A stretch of 64,000 nt of DNA, taken from contig NZ_FQXY01000011.1 of NCBI RefSeq assembly GCF_900130125.1, positions 1,678,748-1,742,747 of the forward strand, written 5' to 3'. Made by a program: the position numbers and the translations under genes. The notes beneath the pieces were generated by a model, which was not told the origin of the DNA, made no database searches, and was given only the letters and a program-made list of their open reading frames with translations. Below are positions 25,417-34,481 of this stretch, in pieces. Source of the stretch: Bacteroides congonensis (lineage in GTDB: Bacteria; Bacteroidota; Bacteroidia; Bacteroidales; Bacteroidaceae). Position 1 is the first letter of the stretch; each line of letters opens with the position of its first letter.

Positions 25417-26241
25417 ATGGAAGAAAAATATGTAATGGCTGCTATCGACGCAGCATTAAAAGCTGGTAAAGAAATACTTTCTATCTATGAGGATCAGGCA
25501 TCGGATTTCAAGATAGAGCGAAAGGCTGACAACTCTCCGCTGACAATAGCAGACAGAAAGGCACATGAGACAATTGTGGCTATTTTGAATGATACTCCTT
25601 TTTCTGTTCTTAGTGAAGAAGGGAAGCATATGGGGTATGAAGTCCGTAGTCAGTGGGATACTTTGTGGATTGTGGATCCGCTGGACGGAACGAAAGAGTT
25701 TATCAAGCGTAACGGAGAATTTACCGTAAATATAGCTTTGGTGCAGAATTCTGTCCCTGTGATGGGGGTTATTTATGTACCGGTAAGAAAGGAACTTTAT
25801 TTTGCGCTTGAAGGTGTGGGAGCTTATAAATGCTCCGGTATTATCGGCTTGGAAGATGACAGCGTGGCATTGGAACAGCTGATAAAGGGATCGGAACGGA
25901 TGCCTTTGGAAGATGTCCGCGATCATTTTATTGTGGTGGCTTCCCGTTCGCACCTCTCACCTGAAACGGAAGAATATATCGCAGATTTAAAGAAGAAACA
26001 TGGCAGCGTTGAATTGGTATCAAGCGGGAGCTCTATTAAGATCTGCCTGGTTGCAGAAGGAAAGGCTGATGTGTATCCGCGTTTCGCTCCGACGATGGAG
26101 TGGGATACGGCTGCCGGACATGCGATAGCACGTGCCGCCGGAATGGAAGTGTATCAGGCCGGAAAAGACGAACCTCTACGATATAACAAGGAGGATTTAT
26201 TGAATCCGTGGTTTATCGTTGAGCCAAAAAGAGAACACTAA
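25417..26241 (+). CDS. cysQ: 3'(2'),5'-bisphosphate nucleotidase CysQ
   Basis: 274 aa member of the inositol monophosphatase superfamily. The metal-site motif DPLDGTKEFIKRNGEFTVNIA is near residues 87-108 and the second motif EWDTAAGHAIARAAG near residue 228. CysQ hydrolyses PAP to AMP. PAP is released by sulfotransferases and by PAPS reductase and is inhibitory, so the gene fits the head of an operon that makes and spends PAPS. Followed after 11 bases by the permease gene. Confidence 0.95.
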   Translation: MEEKYVMAAIDAALKAGKEILSIYEDQASDFKIERKADNSPLTIADRKAHETIVAILNDTPFSVLSEEGKHMGYEVRSQWDTLWIVDPLDGTKEFIKRNGEFTVNIALVQNSVPVMGVIYVPVRKELYFALEGVGAYKCSGIIGLEDDSVALEQLIKGSERMPLEDVRDHFIVVASRSHLSPETEEYIADLKKKHGSVELVSSGSSIKICLVAEGKADVYPRFAPTMEWDTAAGHAIARAAGMEVYQAGKDEPLRYNKEDLLNPWFIVEPKREH

Positions 26242-26252
26242 TTAATGTTTAT

Positions 26253-27806
26253 ATGACATTTGAAATTGTATTTGTACTATTGTCCCTATTAGGAATGGTA
26301 GCTGCCTTGGTTGCGGATAAGATGCGGCCGGGCATGATACTTTTTTCGGTAGTGGTATTGTTTTTGTGTGTAGGTATCCTGACTCCTAAAGAGATGCTTG
26401 AAGGGTTTAGCAACAAGGGGATGATTACCGTTGCTTTGCTGTTTCTGGTCAGTGAAGGTATTCGTCAGTCGGGTACACTGGGGCAGGTGATAAAGAAATT
26501 GTTACCTCAGGGTAAGACAACAGTGTTTAAAGCGCAGTTGCGTATCTTGCCTTCGGTCGCTTTTATCTCTGCTTTCCTGAATAATACTCCTGTTGTAGTC
26601 ATTTTCGCTCCGATTATCAAGCACTGGGCAAAATCGGTGAAGCTCCCTGCTACAAAATTCCTGATTCCTCTTTCATATGTGACTATCCTGGGTGGTATTT
26701 GTACGTTGATCGGTACTTCTACCAATCTCGTGGTGCACGGAATGATATTGGAAGCAGGATTTGAAGGGTTTTCCATGTTTGAACTGGGAAAGGTGGGGAT
26801 TTTTATAGCGATTGCCGGAATTATTTATATATTTCTTTTCTCCAAACGGTTGCTGCCGGATGCCCGTCCGGATACAGCAGTACCGGATGAGGATGTAGAG
26901 GAAGGGGAGAGGCTGCATCGGGTGGAAGCTGTTTTGGGCGCCCGTTTTCCCGGTATCAACAAGAAACTGAAGGACTTTAATTTCCAGCGTCATTATGGGG
27001 CGGAAGTGAAGGAGATCAAGACACGTAGCGGACAGCGGTTCGTGACGAACTTGGATGAAGTGGTGCTTCACGAAGGTGATACGCTTGTGGTGATGGCGGA
27101 TGATACATTTATTCCGACTTGGGGGGAGTCTTCGGTATTCGTCCTGTTGACAAACGGTAATGAGCCGGATACTACCGGAAAGAAAAAACGTTGGTTTGCT
27201 TTGCTGCTGTTGGTCTTGATGATTGTAGGCGCAACGGTAGGTGAACTTCCGGTCACCAAAGAATTGTTTCCGGATATCAAACTGGATATGTTTTTCTTTG
27301 TTTCTATTACTACGATTATCATGGCGTGGACAAATCTGTTCCCTGCCCGTAAATATACCAAATATATTTCGTGGGATATTCTGATTACTATTGCCTGCGC
27401 GTTTGCTATCAGTAAGGCGATGGTGAATTCAGGTGTGGCTGATTGTGTGGCGAAGTTTATTATCGGGCTAAGTGATGATTACGGGCCGCATGTATTGCTT
27501 GCCATGTTGTTTATCATCACGAATTTGTTTACGGAGTTGATTACGAACAATGCGGCGGCCGCTCTGGCATTCCCGTTGGCGCTGTCTATTGCCGCCCAGT
27601 TGGGAGTAAGCCCGACGCCTTTCTTTGTCGTAATCTGTATGGCTGCGTCTGCCAGCTTCTCTACGCCTATCGGCTATCAGACTAATTTGATTGTGCAAGG
27701 TATCGGTAACTATAAGTTTACGGATTTTGTCCGTATTGGTTTGCCGCTTAATATCATTACCTTCCTGATTTCTGTTATTCTGATTCCGATGATTTGGAAC
27801 TTTTAA
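26253..27806 (+). CDS. SLC13/DASS-type permease with RCK_C (TrkA-C) domain, probable sulfate importer
   Basis: 517 aa. Two blocks of membrane helices flank a soluble insert at about residues 210-295 (ARFPGINKKLKDFNFQ ... LHEGDTLVVMADD), a TrkA-C/RCK_C domain. The ends carry the family's paired motifs FLNNTPVVV and TNNAAAALAFPLALS, and GTSTNL. Many relatives have two RCK_C domains and are nearer 600 aa; one is seen here. Position between cysQ and cysC points to sulfate uptake. Anion specificity is inferred, not visible. Confidence 0.88.
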   Translation: MTFEIVFVLLSLLGMVAALVADKMRPGMILFSVVVLFLCVGILTPKEMLEGFSNKGMITVALLFLVSEGIRQSGTLGQVIKKLLPQGKTTVFKAQLRILPSVAFISAFLNNTPVVVIFAPIIKHWAKSVKLPATKFLIPLSYVTILGGICTLIGTSTNLVVHGMILEAGFEGFSMFELGKVGIFIAIAGIIYIFLFSKRLLPDARPDTAVPDEDVEEGERLHRVEAVLGARFPGINKKLKDFNFQRHYGAEVKEIKTRSGQRFVTNLDEVVLHEGDTLVVMADDTFIPTWGESSVFVLLTNGNEPDTTGKKKRWFALLLLVLMIVGATVGELPVTKELFPDIKLDMFFFVSITTIIMAWTNLFPARKYTKYISWDILITIACAFAISKAMVNSGVADCVAKFIIGLSDDYGPHVLLAMLFIITNLFTELITNNAAAALAFPLALSIAAQLGVSPTPFFVVICMAASASFSTPIGYQTNLIVQGIGNYKFTDFVRIGLPLNIITFLISVILIPMIWNF

Positions 27807-27823
27807 TAAAACTAATTTTATAA

Positions 27824-28432
27824 ATGGAAGAAAAGAATCATATATATCCCATATTCGACCGCATGATGACGCGGCAGGATAAAGAGGAGCTCCTTGGACA
27901 GCATAGTGTGATGATTTGGTTCACCGGTCTGAGTGGGTCGGGGAAAAGTACAATCGCTATTGCGTTGGAGCGCGAACTTCACAAGCGGGGACTGCTCTGC
28001 CGTATTCTGGACGGGGATAATATCCGTAGCGGTATAAATAATAACCTGGGATTTTCGGAGACTGACCGGGTGGAAAATATACGTCGTATAGCCGAGGTTT
28101 CCAAATTGTTTTTGGATAGCGGTATTATTACGATTGCCGCGTTTATCAGTCCGAATAACGATATTCGTGAAATGGCGGCAAATATTATCGGCAAGGAAGA
28201 TTTTCTGGAGATTTTTGTAAGTACTCCATTGGAAGAATGCGAAAAGCGCGATGTAAAGGGGCTGTATGCGAAAGCACGGAAAGGAGAGATTCAGAACTTT
28301 ACGGGAATCTCCGCTCCGTTTGAAGTTCCGGCGCATCCGGCTTTATCACTGGATACTTCAGAATTGAGTCTGGAAGAATCGGTGAACCGTTTGTTGGAGT
28401 TGATTTTGCCCAAAGTGAAAAAGAATGTTTAG
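27824..28432 (+). CDS. cysC: Adenylylsulfate (APS) kinase
   Basis: 202 aa, the usual size for a stand-alone enzyme. It phosphorylates APS to PAPS. P-loop GLSGSGKST lies near residues 36-44, LDGDNIRSGINNNLGFS near 63, and the lid/substrate segment GLYAKARKGEIQNFTGIS near 147. Comes 17 bases after the permease gene and 27 before cysD. Because no PAPS reductase follows, its PAPS probably serves sulfotransfer. Confidence 0.96.
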   Translation: MEEKNHIYPIFDRMMTRQDKEELLGQHSVMIWFTGLSGSGKSTIAIALERELHKRGLLCRILDGDNIRSGINNNLGFSETDRVENIRRIAEVSKLFLDSGIITIAAFISPNNDIREMAANIIGKEDFLEIFVSTPLEECEKRDVKGLYAKARKGEIQNFTGISAPFEVPAHPALSLDTSELSLEESVNRLLELILPKVKKNV

Positions 28433-28459
28433 TAGAAGAATAAAATCATTATTTTAGTA

Positions 28460-29368
28460 ATGGAAGAATATAAATTAAGCCACTTGAAGGAGCTCGAAGC
28501 AGAGTCTATTCATATCATCCGCGAGGTGGCTGCGGAATTTGAGAATCCGGTGATGCTTTACAGCATCGGAAAGGATTCTTCGGTGATGGTGCGTTTGGCT
28601 GAAAAAGCGTTTTATCCGGGTAAAGTGCCATTCCCGTTGATGCATATCGATTCGAAATGGAAATTCAAAGAGATGATTCAGTTTCGTGATGAATATGCAA
28701 AGAAATACGGATGGAATCTGATTGTGGAAAGTAATATGGAGGCTTTTCATGCAGGCGTTGGGCCTTTCACGCATGGAAGTAAAGTACATACGGACTTGAT
28801 GAAGACGCAAGCGTTGCTCCATGCGCTGGATAAATATAAGTTTGATGCTGCGTTCGGCGGCGCCCGCCGTGATGAAGAAAAGTCACGTGCCAAAGAACGT
28901 ATCTTCTCATTCCGTGATAAATTCCACCAGTGGGATCCGAAAAATCAGCGTCCCGAGCTGTGGGATATTTATAATGCCCGTGTGCATAAGGGGGAAAGTA
29001 TCCGCGTATTCCCGATTAGTAACTGGACAGAATTGGATATTTGGCAGTATATTCGTCTGGAGAATATTCCGATTGTTCCGCTTTATTATGCCAAAGAACG
29101 TCCTGTTATCAACCTGGATGGAAATATCATTATGGCGGATGATGAACGTCTGCCTGAAAAGTATCGTGACCAGATTGAGATGAAAATGGTGCGTTTCCGT
29201 ACATTGGGTTGCTGGCCATTGACAGGCGCGGTGGAAAGTGGAGCCGCTACCATCGAAGAGATTGTGGAGGAGATGATGACTACTACTAAGAGTGAGCGTA
29301 CAACCCGTGTGATTGATTTTGATCAAGAGGGTAGTATGGAACAAAAGAAACGTGAAGGATACTTTTAA
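28460..29368 (+). CDS. cysD: Sulfate adenylyltransferase subunit 2
   Basis: 302 aa ATP-PP loop enzyme, full length. The pyrophosphate-binding motif YSIGKDSSVM is near residue 34, and GGARRDEEKSRAKERIFS near residue 133 is a CysD hallmark; GCWPLTGAVES is near residue 253. With CysN it makes APS from sulfate and ATP. Twelve bases separate it from cysN. Confidence 0.97.
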   Translation: MEEYKLSHLKELEAESIHIIREVAAEFENPVMLYSIGKDSSVMVRLAEKAFYPGKVPFPLMHIDSKWKFKEMIQFRDEYAKKYGWNLIVESNMEAFHAGVGPFTHGSKVHTDLMKTQALLHALDKYKFDAAFGGARRDEEKSRAKERIFSFRDKFHQWDPKNQRPELWDIYNARVHKGESIRVFPISNWTELDIWQYIRLENIPIVPLYYAKERPVINLDGNIIMADDERLPEKYRDQIEMKMVRFRTLGCWPLTGAVESGAATIEEIVEEMMTTTKSERTTRVIDFDQEGSMEQKKREGYF

Positions 29369-29380
29369 TTGGAATTGGAA

Positions 29381-30841
29381 ATGGCAGATAATAAATTAGA
29401 TATAAAGGCTTTCCTGGACAAGGATGAACAGAAAGACTTGCTGAGACTGTTGACCGCCGGATCGGTAGATGATGGAAAATCAACGCTGATCGGACGTTTG
29501 TTGTTTGACAGTAAGAAATTATATGAGGATCAGTTGGATGCGTTGGAACGTGACAGCAAACGTGTGGGGAATGCGGGTGAGCATATCGACTATGCATTGC
29601 TGCTTGACGGTTTGAAGGCCGAACGTGAACAGGGTATCACGATTGACGTGGCTTACCGTTACTTCTCTACCAATGGTCGTAAGTTTATCATTGCGGATAC
29701 TCCGGGACACGAACAATACACACGTAATATGATTACCGGCGGCTCTACGGCCAACCTGGCGATTATTCTGGTGGATGCCCGTACGGGAGTGATTACGCAG
29801 ACACGCCGCCATACTTTCCTGGTGTCTTTGCTGGGTATCAAGCATGTGGTATTGGCTGTCAACAAGATGGACTTGGTGGACTTCTCGGAAGAACGCTTTA
29901 ATGAAATCGTTGCAGAGTACAAGAAGTTTGTGGCTCCGTTGGGGATTCCTGACGTGAACTGTATTCCTCTTTCTGCGTTGGATGGAGATAATGTTGTAGA
30001 TTTGTCAGAACGTACTCCGTGGTATAAAGGAACTTCCTTGTTGGATTTCCTGGAAACTGTCCATATTGACAATGACCATAATCTGACTGATTTCCGTTTC
30101 CCGGTTCAATATGTGCTTCGCCCGAATTTGGACTTTAGAGGATTTTGTGGCAAAGTTGCGTCCGGTATCATCCGTAAGGGAGATCCGGTGATGGCTCTTC
30201 CTTCAGGCAAAACGTCTAAGGTGAAGAGTATCGTGACTTATGACGGAGAATTGGATTATGCTTTCCCGCCGCAGTCTGTGACGTTGACACTGGAAGATGA
30301 AATTGATGTGTCTCGTGGCGAAATGCTTGTGCATCCTGATAACCTGCCGATTGTTGACCGTAATTTCGAAGCGATGATGGTATGGATGGACGAAGAACCA
30401 ATGGATGTTAATAAATCATTCTTTATCAAGCAGACTACCAATTTGAGCCGTACTCGTATTGATGCGATTAAGTATAAGGTGGATGTGAATACAATGGAAC
30501 ATCTGTCTTTGGACAACGGACAATTGACAAAAGAAACTTTGCCTTTACAACTGAATCAGATTGCCCGTGTGGTGCTGACTACTGCGAAGGAACTGTTCTT
30601 TGACCCCTATAAGAAGAATAAGTCTTGTGGCTCGTTCATTCTGATTGACCCGATAACCAATAACACTTCAGCAGTGGGTATGATTATCGACCGGGTGGAG
30701 ATGAAGGATATGAGCAATACGGATGATATTCCTGTACTGGATTTGTCAAAGCTGGGAATTGAGCCGGAACATTATGAAGCTATAGAAAAGGCGGCGAAAG
30801 AGCTGGAACGCCAGGGATTTGCCGTGAAAATAATAAAATAA
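29381..30841 (+). CDS. cysN: Sulfate adenylyltransferase subunit 1 (GTPase)
   Basis: 486 aa from ATG 29381; an in-frame TTG directly after the cysD stop would add four residues but is a weaker start. EF-Tu-like GTPase motifs: GSVDDGKSTL (G1, near residue 28), DTPGHEQY (G3, near 107), NKMDLVD (G4, near 163), followed by translation-factor beta-barrels. GTP hydrolysis drives APS formation by CysD. It lacks a fused CysC domain, matching the separate cysC gene upstream. Confidence 0.96.
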   Translation: MADNKLDIKAFLDKDEQKDLLRLLTAGSVDDGKSTLIGRLLFDSKKLYEDQLDALERDSKRVGNAGEHIDYALLLDGLKAEREQGITIDVAYRYFSTNGRKFIIADTPGHEQYTRNMITGGSTANLAIILVDARTGVITQTRRHTFLVSLLGIKHVVLAVNKMDLVDFSEERFNEIVAEYKKFVAPLGIPDVNCIPLSALDGDNVVDLSERTPWYKGTSLLDFLETVHIDNDHNLTDFRFPVQYVLRPNLDFRGFCGKVASGIIRKGDPVMALPSGKTSKVKSIVTYDGELDYAFPPQSVTLTLEDEIDVSRGEMLVHPDNLPIVDRNFEAMMVWMDEEPMDVNKSFFIKQTTNLSRTRIDAIKYKVDVNTMEHLSLDNGQLTKETLPLQLNQIARVVLTTAKELFFDPYKKNKSCGSFILIDPITNNTSAVGMIIDRVEMKDMSNTDDIPVLDLSKLGIEPEHYEAIEKAAKELERQGFAVKIIK

Positions 30842-30847
30842 GATAGT

Positions 30848-31954
30848 ATGGGATTACTCGAATTTAATAAACTTCCGATTAATACACTGGTAGGTGCCGA
30901 CTGGAAAACGTTTAAGGCAATCACTGCCGGTCGTGAAATTGATGCGGCCTATAAGGGTAAATACCGACTGACAAAGGCTGTATGCCGTTTGCTTTCTCCA
31001 TTGGCCGGGCTGCAAAATAGCCGGTATGAAAAACGGTTGGCTAACCAACCGTTGGAACATGACCCGGTATTTATCCTGGGGCATTGGCGGAGCGGAACGA
31101 CTTTCGTGCATAACGTATTCTCGTGCGACAAGCATTTTGGGTATAATACAACGTACCAGACTGTATTCCCTCATTTGATGATGTGGGGGCAGCCTTTCTT
31201 CAAGAAGAATATGAGCTGGCTGATGCCGGACAAGCGCCCGACGGATAATATGGAACTGGCTGTGGATCTTCCCCAGGAAGAGGAATTCGCATTGTCGAAT
31301 ATGATGCCGTATACGTATTATAATTTTTGGTTTTTGCCGAAATACCAACAGGAATATGCTGATAAGTACCTGCTGTTTGACGACATCACGGATGCTGAAC
31401 TGAAGGTTTTTGAGGAGGTGTTTACAAAACTGATTAAGATTTCTTTGTGGAATACACAGGGGACGCAGTTTCTTAGTAAGAACCCGCCGCATACGGGCAG
31501 GGTGAAAGAACTGGTGAAAATGTTCCCGAACGCTAAGTTTATCTACCTGATGCGTAATCCGTATACTGTATTCGAATCTACACGCAGTTTCTTTACAAAT
31601 ACGATTCAACCGTTGAAATTGCAGGATATAAGTAATGAACAATTAGAGGAAAATATCCTTTCTATCTATGCAAAGCTTTATCATAAGTACGAATCGGATA
31701 AACAGTTCATTCCTGAAGGAAACTTGATTGAAGTGAAGTTTGAAGATTTTGAAGCGGACGCGATGGGTATGACGGAGAATATTTATAAGTCTCTTTCCAT
31801 CCCCGGATTTGCCGAAGCACGCGGAGATATAGAAAAGTACGTAGGCGGCAAGAAGGGGTATAAAAAGAATAAGTATAAATATGATGACCGGACAATTCAA
31901 TTGGTAGAAGAAAACTGGGATTTTGCTTTGAAGCAATGGGATTATAATTTATAA
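30848..31954 (+). CDS. PAPS-dependent sulfotransferase
   Basis: 368 aa Sulfotransfer_3-type protein. The 5'-phosphosulfate loop is FILGHWRSGTTFVHNVF (about residues 76-92) and the 3'-phosphate site YLMRNPYTVFESTRSFF (about 225-241). Six bases after cysN, it is the evident consumer of the PAPS made by CysDNC. In B. thetaiotaomicron a sulfotransferase in an equivalent cluster (BT0416, from memory) sulfonates cholesterol and other steroids. Orthology and acceptor for this protein are inferences. No signal peptide is seen, so the reaction is probably cytoplasmic. Confidence 0.9.
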   Translation: MGLLEFNKLPINTLVGADWKTFKAITAGREIDAAYKGKYRLTKAVCRLLSPLAGLQNSRYEKRLANQPLEHDPVFILGHWRSGTTFVHNVFSCDKHFGYNTTYQTVFPHLMMWGQPFFKKNMSWLMPDKRPTDNMELAVDLPQEEEFALSNMMPYTYYNFWFLPKYQQEYADKYLLFDDITDAELKVFEEVFTKLIKISLWNTQGTQFLSKNPPHTGRVKELVKMFPNAKFIYLMRNPYTVFESTRSFFTNTIQPLKLQDISNEQLEENILSIYAKLYHKYESDKQFIPEGNLIEVKFEDFEADAMGMTENIYKSLSIPGFAEARGDIEKYVGGKKGYKKNKYKYDDRTIQLVEENWDFALKQWDYNL

Positions 31955-31976
31955 GAAGAAAAAAGAAAGGAAAGTA

Positions 31977-32945
31977 ATGATTCAGAAAATCGTTCATCGC
32001 CTGTTGGTGACAGGTTTCGTGGCATTTTTTTCTTCCTTGTCTTTGATGGCGCAACATAGGGTGGAAATGGTTCCTTTTGGAGACATGGACCAGTGGGTAG
32101 ACCGTCAGATAAAGGAATCGGGCATTATTGGTGGGAATACAAAGAATGTATATGCGATAGGGCCGACGTCTGTAATCAAGGGAGATCAGGTTTATAAAAA
32201 TATGGGTGGGTCGCCTTGGGCTACTTCCAATGTGATGGCGAAGGTGGCAGGTATTACGAAGACAAATACTTCGGTTTTCCCGGAAAAGAGGGGAGACGGA
32301 TACTGCGCCCGGTTGGATACACGCATGGAAAGTGTGAAGGTGATGGGACTCGTTAATATTACAGTATTGGCGGCTGGCTCTATTTTTACCGGTTCGGTAC
32401 ATGAGCCGATTAAAGGCACTAAGAATCCACAGAAAATGCTGCAGACGGGTATCCCGTTTACCAAAAAACCGGTTGCCCTTCAGTTTGATTACAAAGTGAA
32501 GATGTCCGACCGGGAGAATCGTATCCGTGCTACCGGTTTCAGCAAGATAACGGATGTTCCCGGCAAAGATTTTCCGGCGGCTATCCTGTTTCTGCAGAAA
32601 CGTTGGGAAGATGCGGAAGGAAATGTGTATGCCAAACGTATAGGTACGATGGTGACTTACTATTATCATTCGACGGACTGGAAGAATAATGCTTCTTATG
32701 AAATTATGTATGGTGACATTACGGATCGTCCTGAATATAAAGCTCACATGATGCGCCTGCAGGTGACCGAAAGCTATACGGTGAACAGTAAGGGTGAAAG
32801 TGTGCCTATCCATGAAGTGGCATGGGGAGATGAAAATGATGTCCCGACTCATATGTGTCTTCAGTTTACGTCCAGCCATGGAGGTGCTTATATCGGTTCG
32901 CCGGGAAATTCATTGTGGATTGATAACGTGAAGCTGGTATATTAA
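31977..32945 (+). CDS. Secreted PCMD-domain-like protein of the sulfonation operon
   Basis: 322 aa with a signal peptide (hydrophobic residues 8-24, ending SLMAQ). The body resembles the PCMD domain (putative carbohydrate metabolism domain) of Bacteroides, shown by SPWATSNVMAKVAG, GDGYCARLDTR and the C-terminal GSPGNSLWIDNVKLVY, a jelly-roll-like ending. It starts 22 bases after the sulfotransferase gene and closes the operon. No catalytic residues are recognised. A role in binding or exporting the sulfonated product is only a guess. Confidence 0.72.
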   Translation: MIQKIVHRLLVTGFVAFFSSLSLMAQHRVEMVPFGDMDQWVDRQIKESGIIGGNTKNVYAIGPTSVIKGDQVYKNMGGSPWATSNVMAKVAGITKTNTSVFPEKRGDGYCARLDTRMESVKVMGLVNITVLAAGSIFTGSVHEPIKGTKNPQKMLQTGIPFTKKPVALQFDYKVKMSDRENRIRATGFSKITDVPGKDFPAAILFLQKRWEDAEGNVYAKRIGTMVTYYYHSTDWKNNASYEIMYGDITDRPEYKAHMMRLQVTESYTVNSKGESVPIHEVAWGDENDVPTHMCLQFTSSHGGAYIGSPGNSLWIDNVKLVY

Positions 32946-32970
32946 TAGAAGGATACAACCAAAATATGAA

Positions 32971-33010
32971 AAATGACCGGTGGTGTGATTTACTATCGGT
33001 TATTTTTTTT
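32971..33010 (+). terminator. Terminator of the sulfonation operon
   Basis: AAATGACCG (32971-32979) pairs with CGGTTATTT (32997-33005, one G-U pair) followed by a run of T. The rest of the gap 32946-33261 holds the ompA promoter, a short palindrome AGAAGGCTTCT (33041) and a leader of about 110 bases. Confidence 0.6.
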
Positions 33011-33114
33011 GTTTTGATTCTTCTGTAATAAATGCCCTCAGAAGGCTTCTGAACTTATATGACACTTTTATCATTCCATAAAAAACTATGTCCGAATGAA
33101 AATTTACGTGATTT

Positions 33115-33146
33115 TTTGTTTGTGTTATATTAAATATCTATATTTG
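33115..33146 (+). promoter_or_regulatory. Consensus Bacteroides promoter of the OmpA gene
   Basis: TTTG (33115-33118), a 20-base spacer, and TATATTTG (33139-33146): a textbook -33/-7 pair. Predicted start near 33153, giving a leader of about 109 bases, unusually long beside its neighbours and consistent with a stable, highly expressed mRNA. Confidence 0.8.
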
Positions 33147-33261
33147 CATTAATTTTAGAGAAAAGGACAATGAATATTGTCTCTTTGTTAGGAATGGACG
33201 TTAAGGTCTATTGCCATCTTGAAAGACAATTGAAATATATTATTTACTAAAATAAATTGAG

Positions 33262-34407
33262 ATGAAAAAGGGTTTATTGTTTATTTTATTGGCAGCAGTC
33301 TCAGTGTGTCTGCCTGCTCAAGAAAAAGAAAAAGCTGCAAAGAGCTACAGAGTAGAAACAAATCTCTTTGGCGCTAATTGGTTTATTAGCGGTGGCGTTG
33401 GTGCACAAATGTACTTTGGTGACAACGACAGTAAGGCTAGTTTTGGAAAACGTCTTGCTCCGGCACTTGATATTGCTGTTGGTAAGTGGTTTACTCCGGG
33501 GTTGGGATTACGTGTTGCGTATAACGGTCTTCAGGCTAAAGGCGCATCTCCGGAAGCTGATGACCTTTATGTAAAAGGCGGCACCTATTCTAATGGGTAT
33601 TACAAACAAAAATGGAATGTTGCTAATTTCCATGGTGATGTAATGTTCAACCTTTCCAATATGTTCTGTGGATATAATGAAGAACGTGTTTATTCATTTA
33701 TTCCTTATGTAGGTGTTGGATTGGTGCATTCATGGACAAAACCGACAGAGAACAATTTAGGTTTGAATGCAGGTTTGATTAACCGTTTCCGTCTTTCTCC
33801 GGCATGGGATCTTAATGTAGAATTACGTGGATTACTGATGAAGAATGCTTTCGGTGGTGCAGGTAAGGAAGGTATGGCCGGTTTGACTGTAGGTGTTACT
33901 TATAAGTTCAAGAAACGCGGTTGGGATGCTGTTCCTACTGTTCCTATGGTTCCGGAAAGCCAGTTGAACGACCTGAGAGACAGGGTTAACTCTTTGAAGG
34001 GTGAAAACGAATCTCTGAAACGTGACTTGGTTGAAGCACGTAACAAGAAACCGGAAGTTATCGTTAAGAAAGAAGTTGTATCTGCTATCCCACGTCTGGT
34101 TGTTGTATTCAATATCGGTAAGAGCAATATCGCTAAGAGAGAATACATGAACATCGAGACTATGGCTAAAGCTATCAAAGAAAATTCAGGTAAAGTATAT
34201 ACTGTAACAGGATATGCTGATAAGGGTACCGGTTCTGCTGAGTACAACATGAAGTTGAGTAAGAAGAGAGCTGAAGCTGTTCGTGACTTGATGGTTAACG
34301 AATTTGGTGTTCCTGCTTCTCAATTGAAGGTTGATTACAAGGGTGGTGTAAGCAATATGTTCTATGATAGCGCTAAACTGAGCCGCGTAGCTATTGTTGA
34401 AGAATAA
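33262..34407 (+). CDS. Major OmpA-family outer-membrane protein
   Basis: 381 aa with a signal peptide (ending CLPAQ). Residues about 30-215 form an eight-stranded-barrel-like N-domain; a coiled-coil segment (SQLNDLRDRVNSLKGENESL) follows at about 230-260; the C-terminal OmpA domain (about 275-380) has GYADKGTGSAEYNMKLSKKRA with the Asp and Arg that bind diaminopimelate in peptidoglycan. Such proteins tether the outer membrane to the wall and are among the most abundant in Bacteroides. A consensus promoter, long leader and strong terminator fit high expression as a single gene. Confidence 0.93.
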   Translation: MKKGLLFILLAAVSVCLPAQEKEKAAKSYRVETNLFGANWFISGGVGAQMYFGDNDSKASFGKRLAPALDIAVGKWFTPGLGLRVAYNGLQAKGASPEADDLYVKGGTYSNGYYKQKWNVANFHGDVMFNLSNMFCGYNEERVYSFIPYVGVGLVHSWTKPTENNLGLNAGLINRFRLSPAWDLNVELRGLLMKNAFGGAGKEGMAGLTVGVTYKFKKRGWDAVPTVPMVPESQLNDLRDRVNSLKGENESLKRDLVEARNKKPEVIVKKEVVSAIPRLVVVFNIGKSNIAKREYMNIETMAKAIKENSGKVYTVTGYADKGTGSAEYNMKLSKKRAEAVRDLMVNEFGVPASQLKVDYKGGVSNMFYDSAKLSRVAIVEE

Positions 34408-34431
34408 TATACATTTGAAATATTACAATAA

Positions 34432-34466
34432 AAGAGACGTTTCCTTTCACGGGAAGCGTCTTTTTT
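34432..34466 (+). terminator. OmpA gene terminator
   Basis: GAGACGTTTCC pairs with GGAAGCGTCTT (G-U pairs allowed), followed by TTTTTT. Its 3' arm overlaps the promoter of ruvX. Confidence 0.8.
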
Positions 34467-34475
34467 GTATTTTTG
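34445..34475 (+). promoter_or_regulatory. Promoter of ruvX overlapping the terminator
   Basis: TATTTTTG (34468-34475) matches the -7 box; TTTC (34445-34448) lies 19 bases upstream as a near -33 box. Predicted start is at or near the ATG (34482), so the transcript would be nearly leaderless. Confidence 0.5.
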
Positions 34476-34481
34476 TGCCCC

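Noticed and set aside
31707..32879. Minus-strand open frame of 390 codons opposite the sulfotransferase and PCMD genes
   Set aside because: Crosses two real genes on the other strand and has no recognisable domain; typical antisense shadow.
25417..32945. Assimilatory sulfate reduction operon
   Set aside because: No PAPS reductase or sulfite reductase gene; a sulfotransferase takes their place.
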